Positions 1 through 11,648 of a DNA stretch of 64,000 nucleotides are shown in pieces. The translations under genes were made by a program, and so were the position numbers. The stretch comes from Limnanthes douglasii subsp. nivea. Taxonomy: Eukaryota > Streptophyta > Magnoliopsida > Brassicales > Limnanthaceae. Under the pieces are notes generated by a model. The model made no database searches. It had not been told where the DNA came from and was given only the letters and a program-made list of their open reading frames with translations. The stretch covers positions 161,812,813 to 161,876,812 of the forward strand of contig JAUPFV010000002.1 of the NCBI GenBank assembly GCA_036936605.1, given 5' to 3'. Each line of letters opens with the position of its first letter. Positions within the stretch are counted from its first letter, which is position 1.

Positions 1-32
1 TTGTCATGGGAACATGAGGATATGACTAATAC

Positions 33-1240
33 GTGCAAAGAGTTGACTGTAGAAATTCTCCTCTCACAACTGAGATTAGGTCTATTACTCTTCCGAAGTG
101 GTTCGATATTTCTAAGGTCGATAAAATTGGTGGGATGCAAGATCCCGATGATCACATCGAACAATTCAATAACTATGTGATGAACTTCGAAGATGATGAT
201 AAGTTGGTATGCATAGCCTTTTCACATACATTTAAGGACACAACTTTGAAATGGTACAATAGGATTCCGAGGGTATCTATTTTTAATTTCAGAGATTTCG
301 ATACAACGTTTCGACGATAATTTGTGAGAAGTAAAGAAATACGAGAAAATGGTGACACTATCATACAGTGTAAGCAGGATGTGTGAGTGAAGCTGAAGGG
401 CTATACAAAGAGTTTTGTGTTAACAAAACACAGAATTAGATAATTGTGGAGAGTTGATAGCCATCACTGCAATTTGAGAAGGTTTATTACCAGGTGATTT
501 AGCAAATAAAACAACAAAGAAGAAAACTTTAACTTTTGGAGCGTTGTGGCTCCAGTCGAGGATTAAATTAAAGTAGAGGAATCAAGTAAAGTTCGAGGGA
601 TGGTTGGACCTAGTCAAAAGAACTCAAGGCAGGTGCCAAGTAATCAAAGACATTTTTTGAATTTAACTCAACCATCTTGTCCAAGAAATAACAATAGTTT
701 TCGTCCTCGAGCTGGAAGGTACCCAATTCAAGCTACAAAGCATTAATTTCAAAGACCAAGGCCAAATAAGTGGATAAGGCCAAAATATCATGCTGATTTA
801 ACTAAGAATGTTGTTGCGATTTATGAAAAGGCTAAAGGATACGTCAGCTTTAAAAAACCAGCTCCGATAAATAGACCAAGAGAAGAACGCAATAACAGAT
901 TCTGTAAGTATCATAATGATATATGACATGATACTACAGATTGTATAGTTTTGAAAAAGGAAATACAGATTTTAATAGAAAATGGAAAATTAGCTGTTTT
1001 TATCAAAGGGTAGAGGAGTGGATCAAATGCATCAAGTGCATCAACTTTGCAAGCAGTGAAATCCAAATTCAAAGGAAGAAAATCTGATGATTTTAGACTC
1101 TAAGTTCCATGAGTTTGACGCAACTTTAAAATATTTCGACACAGATCTGGATCGGTTAATTTTGTTTGTTGTGGATGAATCGGTAGAGCAAGGATGAATT
1201 TGAAGCATATGTGAGTATTTTGAGTCCTTTGAATTTTTTT
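33..1240 (+). pseudogene. E1 gag fossil
   Basis: This is the capsid region of a Ty3/gypsy gag. The stretch to about 320 reads TLPKWFDISKVDKIGGMQDP and then a retrotransposon gag core ending in KWYNRIP, closely matching the E3, E4 and E5 gag regions. Further down, around 880-1000, comes the Cys/His motif FCKYHND...TTDCIVLKKE seen in all copies. Stops at about 318, 386, 442 and later, plus shifts, break it. The N-terminal part lies left of the window. In an active element it would form the virus-like particle core. It is not functional here. Confidence 0.8.
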
Positions 1241-1251
1241 GGGGATATTCA

Positions 1252-1869
1252 ATGACTGGTAATACTAATAACTCCAGGAAAAGATATGTGGTAAGTTTAA
1301 CTACTCAAATGGAAGGGAGGATGTCTATTCATTTGTATGGAAATAAATATATTCCTCTTATTATTTTTAATGAAGACGATTTGAAAGGCATTTTAGGTCC
1401 TTTTGAAGATGCAGTGGTTCTTGCAGTAGAAATAATTGGGATTGAAATCCGACGTGTTTTAATAGATACTGGAAGTTCTGCGAATGTTTTGTTCAAGTCA
1501 ACATATGATAAGATGCATAATCCACCTCAGATTTGTCAATCTGACTGTACTATAATTGAATTTACAAGTGTAACTGCTCATGTAATTGGATAAATCGAGG
1601 ATGAAGTGTGTTTGGGAAAAGGGCCTTTGAAAAAGAAAGTTCAAGTTTTATTCATGGTGGTGGATTGTTCGACCAGCTATAATGCTATTTTTGGAAGATC
1701 TTGGCTTTCGAGAATGTGTGAAGTTGTTTCCACCATTCATCAGTGCTTGAAATATGTCAATGAAGATTGTGTTGGGGTGGTGCGAAGTGATCAAAAGGTA
1801 GCCAGAGAATGTTATGCAACAACTCTTCGTATCCAAAGTCCTAACAGTGAAGATCAAATGGCTGAATAA
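1252..1869 (+). pseudogene. E1 aspartic protease fossil
   Basis: Two neighbouring open stretches (1252-1593 and 1606-1869) together cover a retropepsin-type domain. The active-site motif is RVLIDTGSSANVLF near 1450-1490, followed by the flap-like region and the terminal NAIFGRSWLSRM motif near 1680-1720. A stop at 1591-1593 separates the halves. The family cleaves the Gag-Pol polyprotein. The order gag, protease, reverse transcriptase matches E3, E4 and E5. The catalytic DTG is intact but the gene is broken. Confidence 0.8.
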
Positions 1870-1881
1870 CAATCAGGAGGG

Positions 1882-3700
1882 TTGACCTCGAAAGAAGAAG
1901 GAATTGATGATCTGAGGGAAACCACGAGTTCTCTAATAGTAAGTAAAGGCATAGAAGAGTATTCTTTTCCCAATGGAAATATTCTTCAAATAGGGACATT
2001 ACTGACACCAACTTTGTGTCAACAATTTTTACAATTTTTGTTTGCTAGTTTGGATGTCTTCGCTTGGAAAATAGAGGATGTAGTGGTGTATCTATCTGAT
2101 GTGATATGTCATAGTTTGGTTATAAATTCAAGGATCAAGCCAGTTATAAAAACAAGACGGGCTTTTTATGTTGAAAAATTATAGGCTATTTTTGTAGAAG
2201 TGGATCGTTTGTCTAGGGTAATACATATTAGGGAGGCATAATATCCTTTATGGATTAGGAAACCAAGTGTTGGTTAAAAAGAAGAATGGAAAATGGAGAA
2301 TGTATATTGACTTCACAGATTTGAATCCAGCCTACCCTAAAGATCCATTTTTTATTCCTCGAATAGATTAGCTGGTTGATTCTACTTCAAGAAATAAAAT
2401 TTTGTATTTTATGGATGCTTTTGCAGGGTATAACCAGATTCAGACGGATCCAAAAAACCAAGAAATCACTAATTTATCACTAATCGAAGCTTACGTTGTT
2501 ATAGGGTTATGCCCTTTCGGTTGAAGAATGTTGGAGCAACATATCAAAGGCTGGTGAATAAAGCTTTTGCCTCTCAGATTGAGAGAAATATGGAGGTATA
2601 TATTGATAATATGTTGGTTAAAAGTCCAGTTGATGATATGCACTTGGAGGATTTAGAGGATTTTTAATTTTTTTTAAGGTCTATTCGATTAAAGCTAAAT
2701 TATGAGTAATGTACATTTGGAGTTCGATCATGGAAGTTCTTGGGGTATATTATTTGTGAAAAAGGGATAGAGGCTGATCCAGAGCAGTTGAAGGCTTTTG
2801 TATCAATGACATCACCTCGAACTATTAAGGAGGTGCAAATGTTAATAGGAAGGTTAACTGCCCTTAATCGATTTATTTCGAGGTTTTCTGACAAGTGTTT
2901 TCCTTTTTCCCAATTGTTACGAAGACTAAAGGATGAAGGGACTTTATTTTATCACCAAAGATATTGTCCAAGCCTCGAACTGAAAAGAAGTTAGTTTTAT
3001 ACATACCAGTGTCACACTTCACAATGAGTGCTATTTTGATAAGTGAAGATAAGGGAGTTTCGAAACGAGTTTACTATGTTAGTAAAAGTTTCTTGGCAGT
3101 TGAGAAAATGTATTTGAGACTTGAAAAATTGGCTTTAGTTTTAGTGGTGGCTGCTAGAAAAATGCGCCCTTACTTTCAAGGTCGCACTATTGAGGTTTGA
3201 ACTTCTTTTCCACTAAACAACGTGTTACAATATTTCTAGAATGATGACCAAATGGTCAGTAGAGTTGGGATATTTTGATGTCACTTTTACGCCTCAAACG
3301 GCTATTAAGGCTCAAGCGTTAGCTGATTTTCTTGTTGAATTTCATTCAAGCACAACATATGATGAGACAAATAAAAAGGTCTTGCCATAAAATTCGATGT
3401 GAGTGGTTCGAACTAATGGTGGTTCTAGTATTTTGGTTTCTCCTTCTGGGGAGACAATGTATGAAGATATTAATTTTTTTTTCATGCATCAAATAATGAG
3501 GCTGAGTATGAAGCTGCATTGGCTAGTTTAAGGCTTGCAAATATTTGTGGGGCAACCATAGTGCATTTGGAAATAAATCATAATTAGTGGCAAATCATAT
3601 GGCATGTGTTTCCGATGCTAAGATGGATCATTTAATTTTGTATCTTCGCGAGCTTTGAAATTTGGCTCTCTTATTTGACAAAGTGATTGTAGAGCATATT
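1882..3700 (+). pseudogene. E1 reverse transcriptase and RNase H fossil
   Basis: Fragments read in order as the pre-RT linker (1882-2184), the RT fingers and palm (about 2270-2660, with a readable DFTDLNPAYPKDPF), the thumb and connection (2740-2994) and the RNase H region (2964-3200 and on to about 3700). The YIDD catalytic box reads YIDN near 2600, so even the active site has decayed. Frame changes occur about every 200-300 bases. The parallel with the better-kept E4 pol supports the assignment. Confidence 0.8.
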
Positions 3701-3879
3701 AATCGATGAGATAATACAGTTGTTGACTCTTCGGTAACAATTTCTTATACATAAATATCTTTGGATATTGTTACATGAGAGTCCTTCTATTTTAACACGA
3801 TCAGAGCAATACAAATATAACGAGGAAGTATTTATCACTGCAGGTACAATTTGAGGAGATTGGAGGTCTGATATTCTTA

Positions 3880-4685
3880 ATTTTTTTACTAAGGGGTATG
3901 TTATGTCAAGATCGACAGTTGGCTAAAAAATTAAGATATAAAGCCCATGGTTATTTTGTATTGGATGTAGTGTTATACAAGAAAACTTTAAGTAGATCAT
4001 TGGTATGTTCTTTGGGAAAACAAGAGTCTCAAGAGATTTTATCTGAGTAACATGATGGTGAGGGTTCAACACGTTGTGGTTTCAAGTGTTTGACGCGTCG
4101 GGTTTTTTGGAAGAATATTATTGGCCTTCAGTTATGAATGATACTAAAGTTATAGTTTGAGGTAGTGATAATTGTCCCATTCTATTTACAAACCAACAGT
4201 ACCACTTATGTCTATTTCTGAAGTATCCCTTTTGACAGATGGGAAATAAATTTGGTAGGACCATTTCTTATGGCTTATGGAAGACGTCAAATGATCATTA
4301 TGGTTGTAGATGACTTTTCGAAGTGGGTAGCAGCTGAACCATTGTCTGCAACAAAGGCACAGGGTATTATTAAGTTCATTATGAACAATATTTGTTACCG
4401 CTTTGGAGTGCCATGAAAAATCACTACAAATAACGGTCGTCAATTCAATAACAGAGAAATGACTTCTTTTTGCGCTTCGAAAGGAGTAACACAATACTTT
4501 TCTACACCTTTTCATCTTTAAGCAAATGGTCAAGTAGAAGTGACTAATAAATCTATCTTGGAAGGTTTGAAGAATAATTTAAAAGATGTCACAAGAAAAT
4601 GTCCTAATTGTTTTCAAGATGTGTTATGGTCTTATCGTACGACTCCTAGAGAGGCTACTCAAGAAACACATTATTCCTTGGTATA
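3880..4685 (+). pseudogene. E1 integrase fossil, first part
   Basis: This is broken integrase of Ty3/gypsy type. Recognisable pieces include the zinc-binding region before 4190, the core around 4250-4560 (GPFLMAYGRRQMIIMVVDDFSKW, then ITTNNGRQFNN, where the second catalytic Asp is replaced) and the VYGM motif at 4679-4690. The Pack-MULE at 4695-6603 interrupts the coding sequence directly after this motif; the coding resumes at 6613. Confidence 0.75.
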
Positions 4686-4694
4686 TGGGATGGA
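4686..4694. repeat. Left target-site duplication of the Pack-MULE
   Basis: TGGGATGGA pairs with TCGGATGGA at 6604-6612 (one mismatch). Both derive from the E1 integrase sequence, whose uninterrupted reading is recovered when one copy is removed. Confidence 0.8.
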
Positions 4695-5067
4695 GGCTTA
4701 AATCGCTGCTTCGTCCCTCGACTATCACATTTTGTATCATTTAGTCCCTCGACAAAAAAATCACGGCTGAGGGTCCCTCGTCTATCAAAAATCTATAAAT
4801 TTAGTCCCCGCGCGTGGTTTTTGCTGTAATGCTGCCACGTGTCACTATAGTTAAATGGTTTGCGTTCCACAGATAGTCCTTCGACTTTTAATTCCATTTT
4901 TACCCTTCAAATTTAATATTTTTTAAATATATATTTTTATTTTTATTTTTTAGTTTTTCTCAAAACAGAGTATAGCAAAATTTGCTATACTCTGTTTTTT
5001 TTCAACTACTTTAGTTGGATCTTATGGACATCGTGGGTTGGTCCCTTTTGAATCCCCACTTTGGTTT
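4695..5067. repeat. Left terminal inverted repeat of the Pack-MULE
   Basis: It is inverted relative to 6230-6603 with few mismatches over about 373 bp. It contains a 29-base palindrome at 4966-4994. Repeated CCCTCGAC/CCCTCGTC motifs lie in its outer 100 bases. Confidence 0.9.
4966..4994. repeat. 29-base palindrome in the left terminal inverted repeat
   Basis: A 14-base arm CAGAGTATAGCAAA, one central base, then the perfect reverse complement. The second copy is at 6304-6332. Confidence 0.9.
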
Positions 5068-5169
5068 GAAAGTGCTAACTTACTTTTGGAAGCATGAACA
5101 ACAATGAAAATTCAATCCTGTCTTGATCTTTCTTGACCATCATCTTCTCTTCTAACCACAACCTACTGT

Positions 5170-6141
5170 CTAATCCACTTCTTGTCCGAAACAAGAAGAT
5201 AGTCGAGCCAGTAACAGGACTAAAGTACCAACCATGAACAAATCAATCAACAACCCATCAAAGAAAATCGTCTGGTTCCCTACAAAATTCCATTGCAGCC
5301 TCTTCACCTTCATTACAGTCTTCTTATCAATACAAACAGACAAAACCGGGTTCTTCGAACCTACAGTTTCACCGCATCGAATCGTTATATCATGTAAAGC
5401 TCCGGTCGGGAAAAATCGAGCTTTGGTTGTGTAAAGGGTGTTCCCCGAATAATATTCTTTACAAGAAACGAGATTGAATTTCGAAAAACTATTGCTTTTG
5501 TTGTTGTTCACGGCTTTGGGTACCGCTTCTTCCGCTGTGTCACCAATAACAAGTCCTAGTTCTGAATCGACGATAACAACAATGTAATAGTTAGCAACAG
5601 GCTCTAGACCTGTGTTTGCGTACTTGCTTGTCGAAAGATCCCAATACACTTCGATTTTTGAGGAGTTTAATTCGAGAGCTCTGCTTCCTTTCTTTTTCCT
5701 GAACAATCTTGAGTTTGTGGTGAGCTTGATGGTGCTGAATGTTGATAGATCATCGCCGATTGAAATGGTGAGACCATGATTTGATTGTGTTTCGGACCAC
5801 GAGAGAGTGACCAAGATGTGGTTTGTGGAGGAGATCGAAATTTTGTAGCGATTGATTACTGTTTGTTGGATCGAATGGATTAGTGTTGGGTTCATACAGG
5901 CATTACCATACCAGCATCTAAATATGATCCAATCAATCTAAAAGCAACTTAACAGTGTATATTCTTTGACATCAAAGATCAGAAAGAGACTTTTTTACTA
6001 TAAACAAAGTAGAGGAATCGGAACAGATTCTGAAAAAGCTAGCATCTTTCTACTCAGGATTCAGGAGGTATAATCAAAAGCATATAGAAAGGGGACCAAT
6101 ACTAAAAGATGATGAATACAAACCTTCTTCTTCCCGCCCAT
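5170..6141 (-). CDS. Captured DUF868-family plant protein gene, two exons, inside the Pack-MULE
   Basis: I recognise the plant DUF868 family (function unknown) from the run CWYGNACMNP, then IEVYWDLS, a central region ending in ARFFPTGALHDITIRC, and KTVMKVKRLQWNFVGNQTIFFDGL. The main exon is 5170-5937. A likely first exon is 6124-6141 on the minus strand (ATG at 6141-6139, reading MGGKKK), joined by a 186-bp intron (5938-6123) with GTTTG donor and TTTTAG acceptor; the join keeps phase 0 and adds IDWIIFRCWYGNACM. The predicted product is about 261 residues, slightly short of what I recall for the family. The last 20 or so residues look unlike the usual end, so a late frameshift is likely. Presence of an intron points to capture from genomic DNA rather than cDNA. 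Whether it is expressed is unknown. Confidence 0.75.
5938..6123 (-). other. Predicted intron of the captured DUF868 gene
   Basis: The donor follows AAGAAG at 6124 (GTTTG); the acceptor is GCTTTTAG ending at 5938. Length is 186 bp, and the splice joins two open segments in the same phase. Inferred from sequence only. Confidence 0.55.
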
Positions 6142-6229
6142 GGCTTAGATCTGAACCACCAATAGTTTTCAGTATTCACAATTGAAGAGATAATGAAAGA
6201 AAGAGATAATGAGCCAATAATGATGGATG

Positions 6230-6603
6230 AAACCGAAGCGAGGATTCAAAAGGGACCAACCTACGATGTCCACAAGATCCAAGTAAAGTAGTTGAAAAAA
6301 AAACAGAGTATAGCAAATTTTGCTATACTCTGTTTTGAGAAAAACTAAAAGCTAAAAATAAAAATATATATTTAAAAAACATTAGATTCGAAGGGTAAAA
6401 ATGGAATTAAAAGTCGAAGGACTACCTGTAGAACGCAAACCATTTAACTATAGTGACATGTGGCAGCATTACAGCAAAAACCACGCGCGGGGACTAAATT
6501 TATAGATTTTTAATAGACGAGGGACCCTCAACCGTGATTTTTTTGTCGAGGGACTAAATAGCACAAAACGTGATAGTCGAGGGACGAAGCAGCGATTTAA
6601 GCC
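6230..6603. repeat. Right terminal inverted repeat of the Pack-MULE
   Basis: This is the inverted partner of 4695-5067, with the same 29-base palindrome at 6304-6332. The inner boundary is where AAACCGAAGCGAGGATTC stops matching the left arm. Confidence 0.9.
6304..6332. repeat. 29-base palindrome in the right terminal inverted repeat
   Basis: Same 14-base arms as at 4966-4994 with a different central base. A hairpin within a terminal inverted repeat gives the element four self-pairing segments. Confidence 0.9.
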
Positions 6604-6612
6604 TCGGATGGA
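6604..6612. repeat. Right target-site duplication of the Pack-MULE
   Basis: TCGGATGGA is the partner of the copy at 4686-4694. The 9-bp length fits Mutator-like elements. Confidence 0.8.
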
Positions 6613-6995
6613 TGTTGTTAGTCATGCAGAGTCTACTTTACCTTCTTATAGAGTACTCCAATATTCTGAATAGGTGAATGAAGAAGCAAAAAGAACATAG
6701 CTAGATTTGATCGAGGAAAAAAGAATTAAAGCTCATTTGAATATGACTCATTATCAAACTTTGATGAGGAGTCGATATAATTCGAAGGTAAGACGAATGG
6801 ATTATAAAACGGGTGACAAAGTCTCAACGAAGGTATTGCTCCATACAAAGGATAACGACTTGGAAAGATGGCCCAAATTGGGAAGGTCCTTATATAATGA
6901 TGAAGAGGATAAAGCCGGGTATGTATCACCTTTGTGATGAGCATGAGAGAATGCTTTAACATCCTTGGAGTATAGAACACCTGAAGATATGCTGG
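6613..6995 (+). pseudogene. E1 integrase fossil, C-terminal part
   Basis: This continues the integrase coding sequence interrupted by the Pack-MULE. It reads through the family motif EEKRIKAHLNMTHYQTLMRS and the Ty3/gypsy integrase tail (KVRRMDYKTGDKV), matching the ends of the E3 and E4 integrases. A stop at about 6675 and a shift near 6890 break it. Confidence 0.75.
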
Positions 6996-7258
6996 AAATG
7001 ATTTTCTTGTTTTGAATTTTTTGAATAATTGGCACACTCTTTCCTACCCTGTTGGTCCATGAACGTTTTAATGAGGAGTCATGTAAATATTCGATGGTAT
7101 TAATAAAAATATTTTTGGCCAATGATTTGTTTAAACACTAGTATTCAAATAATTTTGGTAACTAGTCAAAGACTGATCATCTTTGAAGTTGTTGACCAAG
7201 AGTAATTATTCTGAAGTGTTATACGTTTATTATCAACATTTTCGAAGAAACAACCATA

Positions 7259-7472
7259 TTCGAGGTGCTAAATTCTATAAATGCACTATACATATTCGAG
7301 GTGTTAACATTCTTTAAACACACCCACTGTTATTCCAGGTGCTCCATTATTTAAACACTATATATTTTTTTTATATATATATATATTTGAGGTGTTAAAA
7401 TTCTCCAAACACACCGATTGTTGTTTGAGGTGCTACATTTTTTAAAAGAACTTTTTAAGGCATTATTGTTAT
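7259..7472 (+). repeat. E1 tandem repeat array between pol and the antisense gene
   Basis: About five degenerate units begin TTCGAGGTG or TTTGAGGTG, spaced roughly 36-54 bases apart, with a TA-rich insertion in the third. They are related to the better-preserved 35-bp array of E3 at 27816-27991, so the array belonged to the ancestral element. Confidence 0.7.
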
Positions 7473-7684
7473 TCGAGATAAGGATGACTTTGTTTTTAAA
7501 ATTATAAGTTTTTATGATAGGGTAAACGAATATAAAGAAAGGAAAAGTACTAAATCATTAAAGATAACCCGATCTTACAAAAAGATGTTATGAATGCAGA
7601 ACAACTAAGCATTTACGAAAAACAAGCCATCACACATCATCGAGTAATTTAGAATAAAAAAAATAAGGGAGGGGGAAATATCAG

Positions 7685-10600
7685 TTATTTTTCTTCGGAA
7701 TTCTCTTCTGAAGAATTTCCTTCATTAGTTTCATCTTCTTGTGACTCTGTCTCTTCAGAGGAATCAGTGGGGATAAGATCGAAGGCTTCGTTGGGTCGGT
7801 TGTCTATGAGAATTAATTCTCAGAAGCTGGATAGATTTACCTTAGGGAACGTTGCAGGAATTTCACAAAGTAAAGTGATCGATTGTTGCTCCTCGGCATG
7901 TTTTATAGAAGCCTATGTGTCTTTCCCACACTCAGGTTTGGCAGCCTCCACAAAAATTTCCTTTTCTTTCCCAAGGGTAGTCTTGAGATCAACCATATCA
8001 CTTGTCAGTTTTTTCTATTCTTACTCACTCTTATTTAAGGATTCTTGAAGAGTAGAATATCTTTGCTGCTCTTCAGATAATTCCTTAACATGTTTCTTCT
8101 TAGGATATTCCATCTCAGTTTTATGAGAAGTATTGAGCTCTTTTATTTGTTGATCATGAGTGGAGCAAAGATGACGTTTAAGTTGGATGGCTTCATGGAT
8201 ATATTGTGACTTGTCAATTTAGAATACACAAAATTGCTCCTCAAGATGTTTTCCAAAACCCTCTCTTATTCTTTTCTCTGCAGCAGAATCGTTTTTATAT
8301 TGGATGATTTCCTAAGCCATGTTTTCTAAGTGGTTTCGAGAAGATTTTACCTCTGAGCATAATGATTTGGGTGTTGCTTCGAGGTTGGAAAAAGGTTGGA
8401 TAACAAGTAAAACTTCTTCGGATGGCTCTGTTACATGGATGAACCTTTCGGTATTGTAAGGCATGATAGCAGATGAGGAAGTCAAGTGAGCATTTGAAGA
8501 AGGCAGGAGTTCATACAAGAGAGGAGCAGTAACTTGATAACAAATTCATCGAAGTTGTTCCTAAATTTGTTGAACTTTTGTGTCCATATCTTTGTAGAGT
8601 GCTTGAAGCTTTTCTTTACTATAGGTATTGTCAAGAAAGAAGTGGTCCTCTCCTCAGTGATCTTCAGCTTCCATTCCTTCTTGGTTGTTATCAGTTCTAA
8701 TTCCTCATTGATTATCATATGTTGTAATTCATCCTCGATGATCTTTTGTTGCAGTGTTTTCAGTTCCGGTAGGAGGAAGTTAAGAGGTACTTTCTTCTGA
8801 TTGTTTTTCTAGTTATCTTAGCATGAGAAGTTTTCGAGGTGTTTTTTTCCTCTTTGGGGAAGCAGGTTTGTTTCTCTTTGAGGAAGGTTCAACCTCGATT
8901 CCTTGTTCAATTATAGGAAGGCCGGTGTCAGTTGTCTTCCTTTTTGCCTTCTTCTTAGGGCTCCAGTTTTCTGAAGACCTATCACTAGATGTACTAGCTG
9001 TTTTTTTATTTTTCCCTTTTTTTGTGGGAAGATGATTATCCGATATGTTCCTCACAGGAGGAATCACCTTACTACAAATGCTACCAGCCTCTTCACAACC
9101 AAAGTTGGATTTGTGGCTTCATCAGATTTTAGGGGAGGTCAACACCGATGGTGATTCTCCATAAGTGGCTGTTGATAAAATTTATAGGTAGAAAAGCTGA
9201 GTGGAAGCCATTTCCCCATTCTTTTTCCTCCCAGGTGGCCAATTTCACAAAGATGTCTTTTGCATCTTTCTTGCGACCCTTGAATCGCTTCAAAATTTCT
9301 GAGTGCATAAACAATACATATGAAAAATTAAGTACAAGTAATGTAGAGTAAAATAAAATATGAAAATATAAAGAGCTTATTGTTGCTCCTCCAGACGAGG
9401 TTGAGTTTTGAAGGATTCACCTTGAATATTTCCTTCCCATTTTCCAAGCTCCAGAAATAAAGACAAATATTTGCTTCCAGAATTTGTCAGTTTCGAGCAG
9501 ATCGTCGATTATTTTGAAGTAATCTACAATGGTTCAGATAGTAGAAGGGAAATAACAGTCCCTTCGAAAGCGCAATCATGCCAAGAAAGTCTTTGATGGA
9601 GATGAGGATTTGGCTTAGTCTTGAAGCCATAATAACTAGTAGAACTGTCAACCAAAGATTTGGTGTTTCTTGTGTAGGGACGAGGTCCAGTAATTTGGAT
9701 TTCCACTATCATAGGATCTAATGGGAACCGAAGACCCCAATTGATGATCTCTGGATAGACCACCGGTTTATTTGCTCCCCATTCAAGTGGAGTATCCTCT
9801 TCTTTTGGCAGTCGAAGTGTAACGTTATCTGTCATTCGCCATTGTTTTTAAGACGACCAGCTTGAGCTTCGGTATAGTATATGTATGGTATATTTTTTAG
9901 CGCTATAACATATTTGAGCAGGAGTGTTTTTAGGTTGACACTAATGGAGGCAACAATGTCCGAAATAACAACTAGAGCTTTTCCTTTCTTTTGCTTTTAA
10001 ATTGCTCTTTGTTTTGAGGCGTCGTCTTTTGTATCAGACACAACTCCACTTCTATAGCCCCACTATTAGAATGAGTAGATTCTGAATCCACTTATTATAA
10101 GAAGCTTCATCTATTAGTCGGGACGGGATGGAGGTTGAGATTAGGTTTTCTTCTTAAGTATTCGAGCGAGTTTGTTGACTCAGCGCTAGTCTCAACAATC
10201 TCCCTCGGAAGAGGCGGTGGTGGTTTAGGGTTATATGCAAGGTTTTGTGAAGTATTTGGTGAAGTATTAACAGCATCGATATCTCTGATGCCTATGAATA
10301 TTTCTTTTAGACAAGAAGATTCAGATAGATGTGAGTTTTCAATTGAATCCGAGGTGTTTCTTTGTGTGAGGTCAGAGGTGGATCAATACTGATAGGTGAT
10401 GTACCTTCTTCTGATTGTCTGTGAGTAGATATCCTCTGCTTAACTTTGTGAATTTTTCGAGGAGATGCAGTTGTGGAACCAGAAAGAGCTGGAGAGGAAT
10501 TCTGAAGTGTTAATTCCGAAGGATTTGTTGATAAAGACTGTTGAGATTTTGGGGTGGATGAACTTACAAACACAAGAGAGTTTAGATTTGGATCGAAATT

Positions 10601-10690
10601 ACTGTAATATATGGTTTTAGTGGATAATTTAGGAGCGTTGCCTATCAATCCCGCGGCTCTGTATTCTTCACCCATTTCACTGATGCAAAA
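7685..10690 (-). pseudogene. E1 antisense gene (aORF), decayed, one intron
   Basis: This gene lies opposite to gag-pol, between pol and the 3' LTR. From its N-terminus: 10675-10307 reads YRAAGLIGNAPKLSTKTIYY, close to the E3 copy; 9835-9524 carries the conserved core NWGLRFPLDPM; exon 2 starts at 9298 (ILKRFKGRKKDAKDIFVKLA); a basic stretch lies at 8813-9067 (KKGKNKK, KKKAKRK); a helical Glu/Lys-rich region lies at 8312-8718; and the end is acidic, stopping at 7685. The core resembles the 'putative gypsy type transposon' domain (Transposase_28, from memory). Stops and shifts break it. The true start is probably upstream of the ATG at 10675. Role unknown; the basic patch, coiled coil and acidic tail suggest a nuclear protein. 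Confidence 0.7.
9299..9380 (-). other. E1 antisense-gene intron (donor decayed)
   Basis: It sits at the same position as the introns of E3 and E4, after a conserved VWRSN-type motif, and is phase 1. The acceptor is CACTCAG at 9299. The donor reads ATAAGC instead of GTAAGT, so this copy has lost the GT. Length is 82 bp. Confidence 0.65.
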
Positions 10691-10923
10691 ATAATCGTAA
10701 GTACCGAAAATTTATTTCTCTGTATATAATGATTTTCTGGGTTTTTTGGTTTTTGAATGTTTTTTCATATACTAACTTGAAGATTGATTGGGAAGTATGA
10801 GTTCTCCCTTGACGATAGCCAAGAATTTGATTACTCAGGGAACGGTATCTAAGGTTTTTCTCACCGAAGATGTTATTTTCTTTTTCGGAAGTTTGTCTGA
10901 GGTAAATTGAATAAATGAAGGAT

Positions 10924-10931
10924 TATATATA
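10924..10931 (-). promoter_or_regulatory. TATA-like box upstream of the E1 antisense gene
   Basis: TATATATA on the minus strand, about 250 bases upstream of the first recognisable antisense coding sequence. TATA boxes occur at equivalent places in E3, E4 and E6. Confidence 0.5.
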
Positions 10932-11351
10932 GTAGAGTAAGGAGAGAAAGAATGGTGTCAGAGAAGGTGAAGAGGTGACGACCAAGCGGTTGTGTGTAGA
11001 GAGGGTAGTGTGACGTCTATTAACTGTCAGACCTAGTGGCAGGTCTGGAGTCTAATGGCTAATGATTCATCGCACGCGTACCATGCCATACCAAACATTT
11101 ATGACCGTTATGAAAGGCCAACTCATATTTCCACATACAAATGTTTGAAGCACTAACAAAGGCTTAAGTTAATTTGGAAGTGAATGCATGCACAAATGTA
11201 TTTAAAGATGATAAATATGAAGTTAAATTATTTTGAAGTAATTTACATTCGAAGCATATTAAACTTGACAAGGGGTATTTTCTGCTTATTATGATTTCTG
11301 AAGTGATAACTAGTTCTTATTTATTGTCTTTCATAAGAACTAGGGGGCTAC

Positions 11352-11648
11352 TGATAAGGATATAAAATGTTGAAGGCTTAAATGTAATGAATTAAAGTCT
11401 TATATGATCAATTGTAAAGATGTAAGATAGATTTTAGACTGTTTGTAAAGAAGGGGGACTAAAGTGCAATTAACCCATTTGTGTAACTAATTTTTGTTAC
11501 ACTAAGCCTGAACGCCTATATATAAAGGCTGAGGCTGTTAATACAAGAATCAATACTTTCTTAAGGTGAGAGTACATTTTACTTTCACTTTATCTCTCTA
11601 AAATCAATCTCTCTTTTTTACTCTCAAGAACTAGATTAACACTAAACA
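11352..11648 (+). repeat. E1 3' LTR
   Basis: It starts TGATAAGGATAT right after the polypurine-rich TAGGGGGCTAC and ends ACTAAACA. Promoter-like TATATATAAAGGC near 11517 and a pyrimidine-rich CTTTATCTCTCTAAAATC tract match the LTRs of E3 and E5. The 5' partner is outside the window. Confidence 0.75.

Larger units (their letters stand above)
4695..6603. mobile_element. Pack-MULE (Mutator-like non-autonomous transposon) carrying a DUF868 gene
   Basis: The element has long terminal inverted repeats of about 373 bp (4695-5067 and 6230-6603), starting GGCTTAAATCGCTGC. It is flanked by a 9-bp target duplication with one mismatch: TGGGATGGA at 4686-4694 and TCGGATGGA at 6604-6612. Removing the element rejoins the integrase reading VYGMDVVSHAES. 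Long terminal inverted repeats with 9-bp duplications are the signature of Mutator-like elements. There is no transposase; the interior is a captured gene, so this is a Pack-MULE. It must have been mobilised by an autonomous MULE elsewhere. Confidence 0.9.
1..11648 (+). mobile_element. E1: decayed Tat-like Ty3/gypsy LTR retrotransposon, 5' end outside window
   Basis: Gag, protease, reverse transcriptase, RNase H and integrase follow in Ty3/gypsy order on the plus strand, then an antisense gene, then a 3' LTR at 11352-11648. All frames carry many stops and shifts, so this is an old copy. A Pack-MULE (4695-6603) interrupts integrase. The sequence straight after the LTR reads as copia integrase, so E1 probably inserted into copia A; the left junction lies outside the window and the target duplication cannot be checked. 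The LTR start TGATAAGGATAT groups it with E3 and E5. Confidence 0.85.
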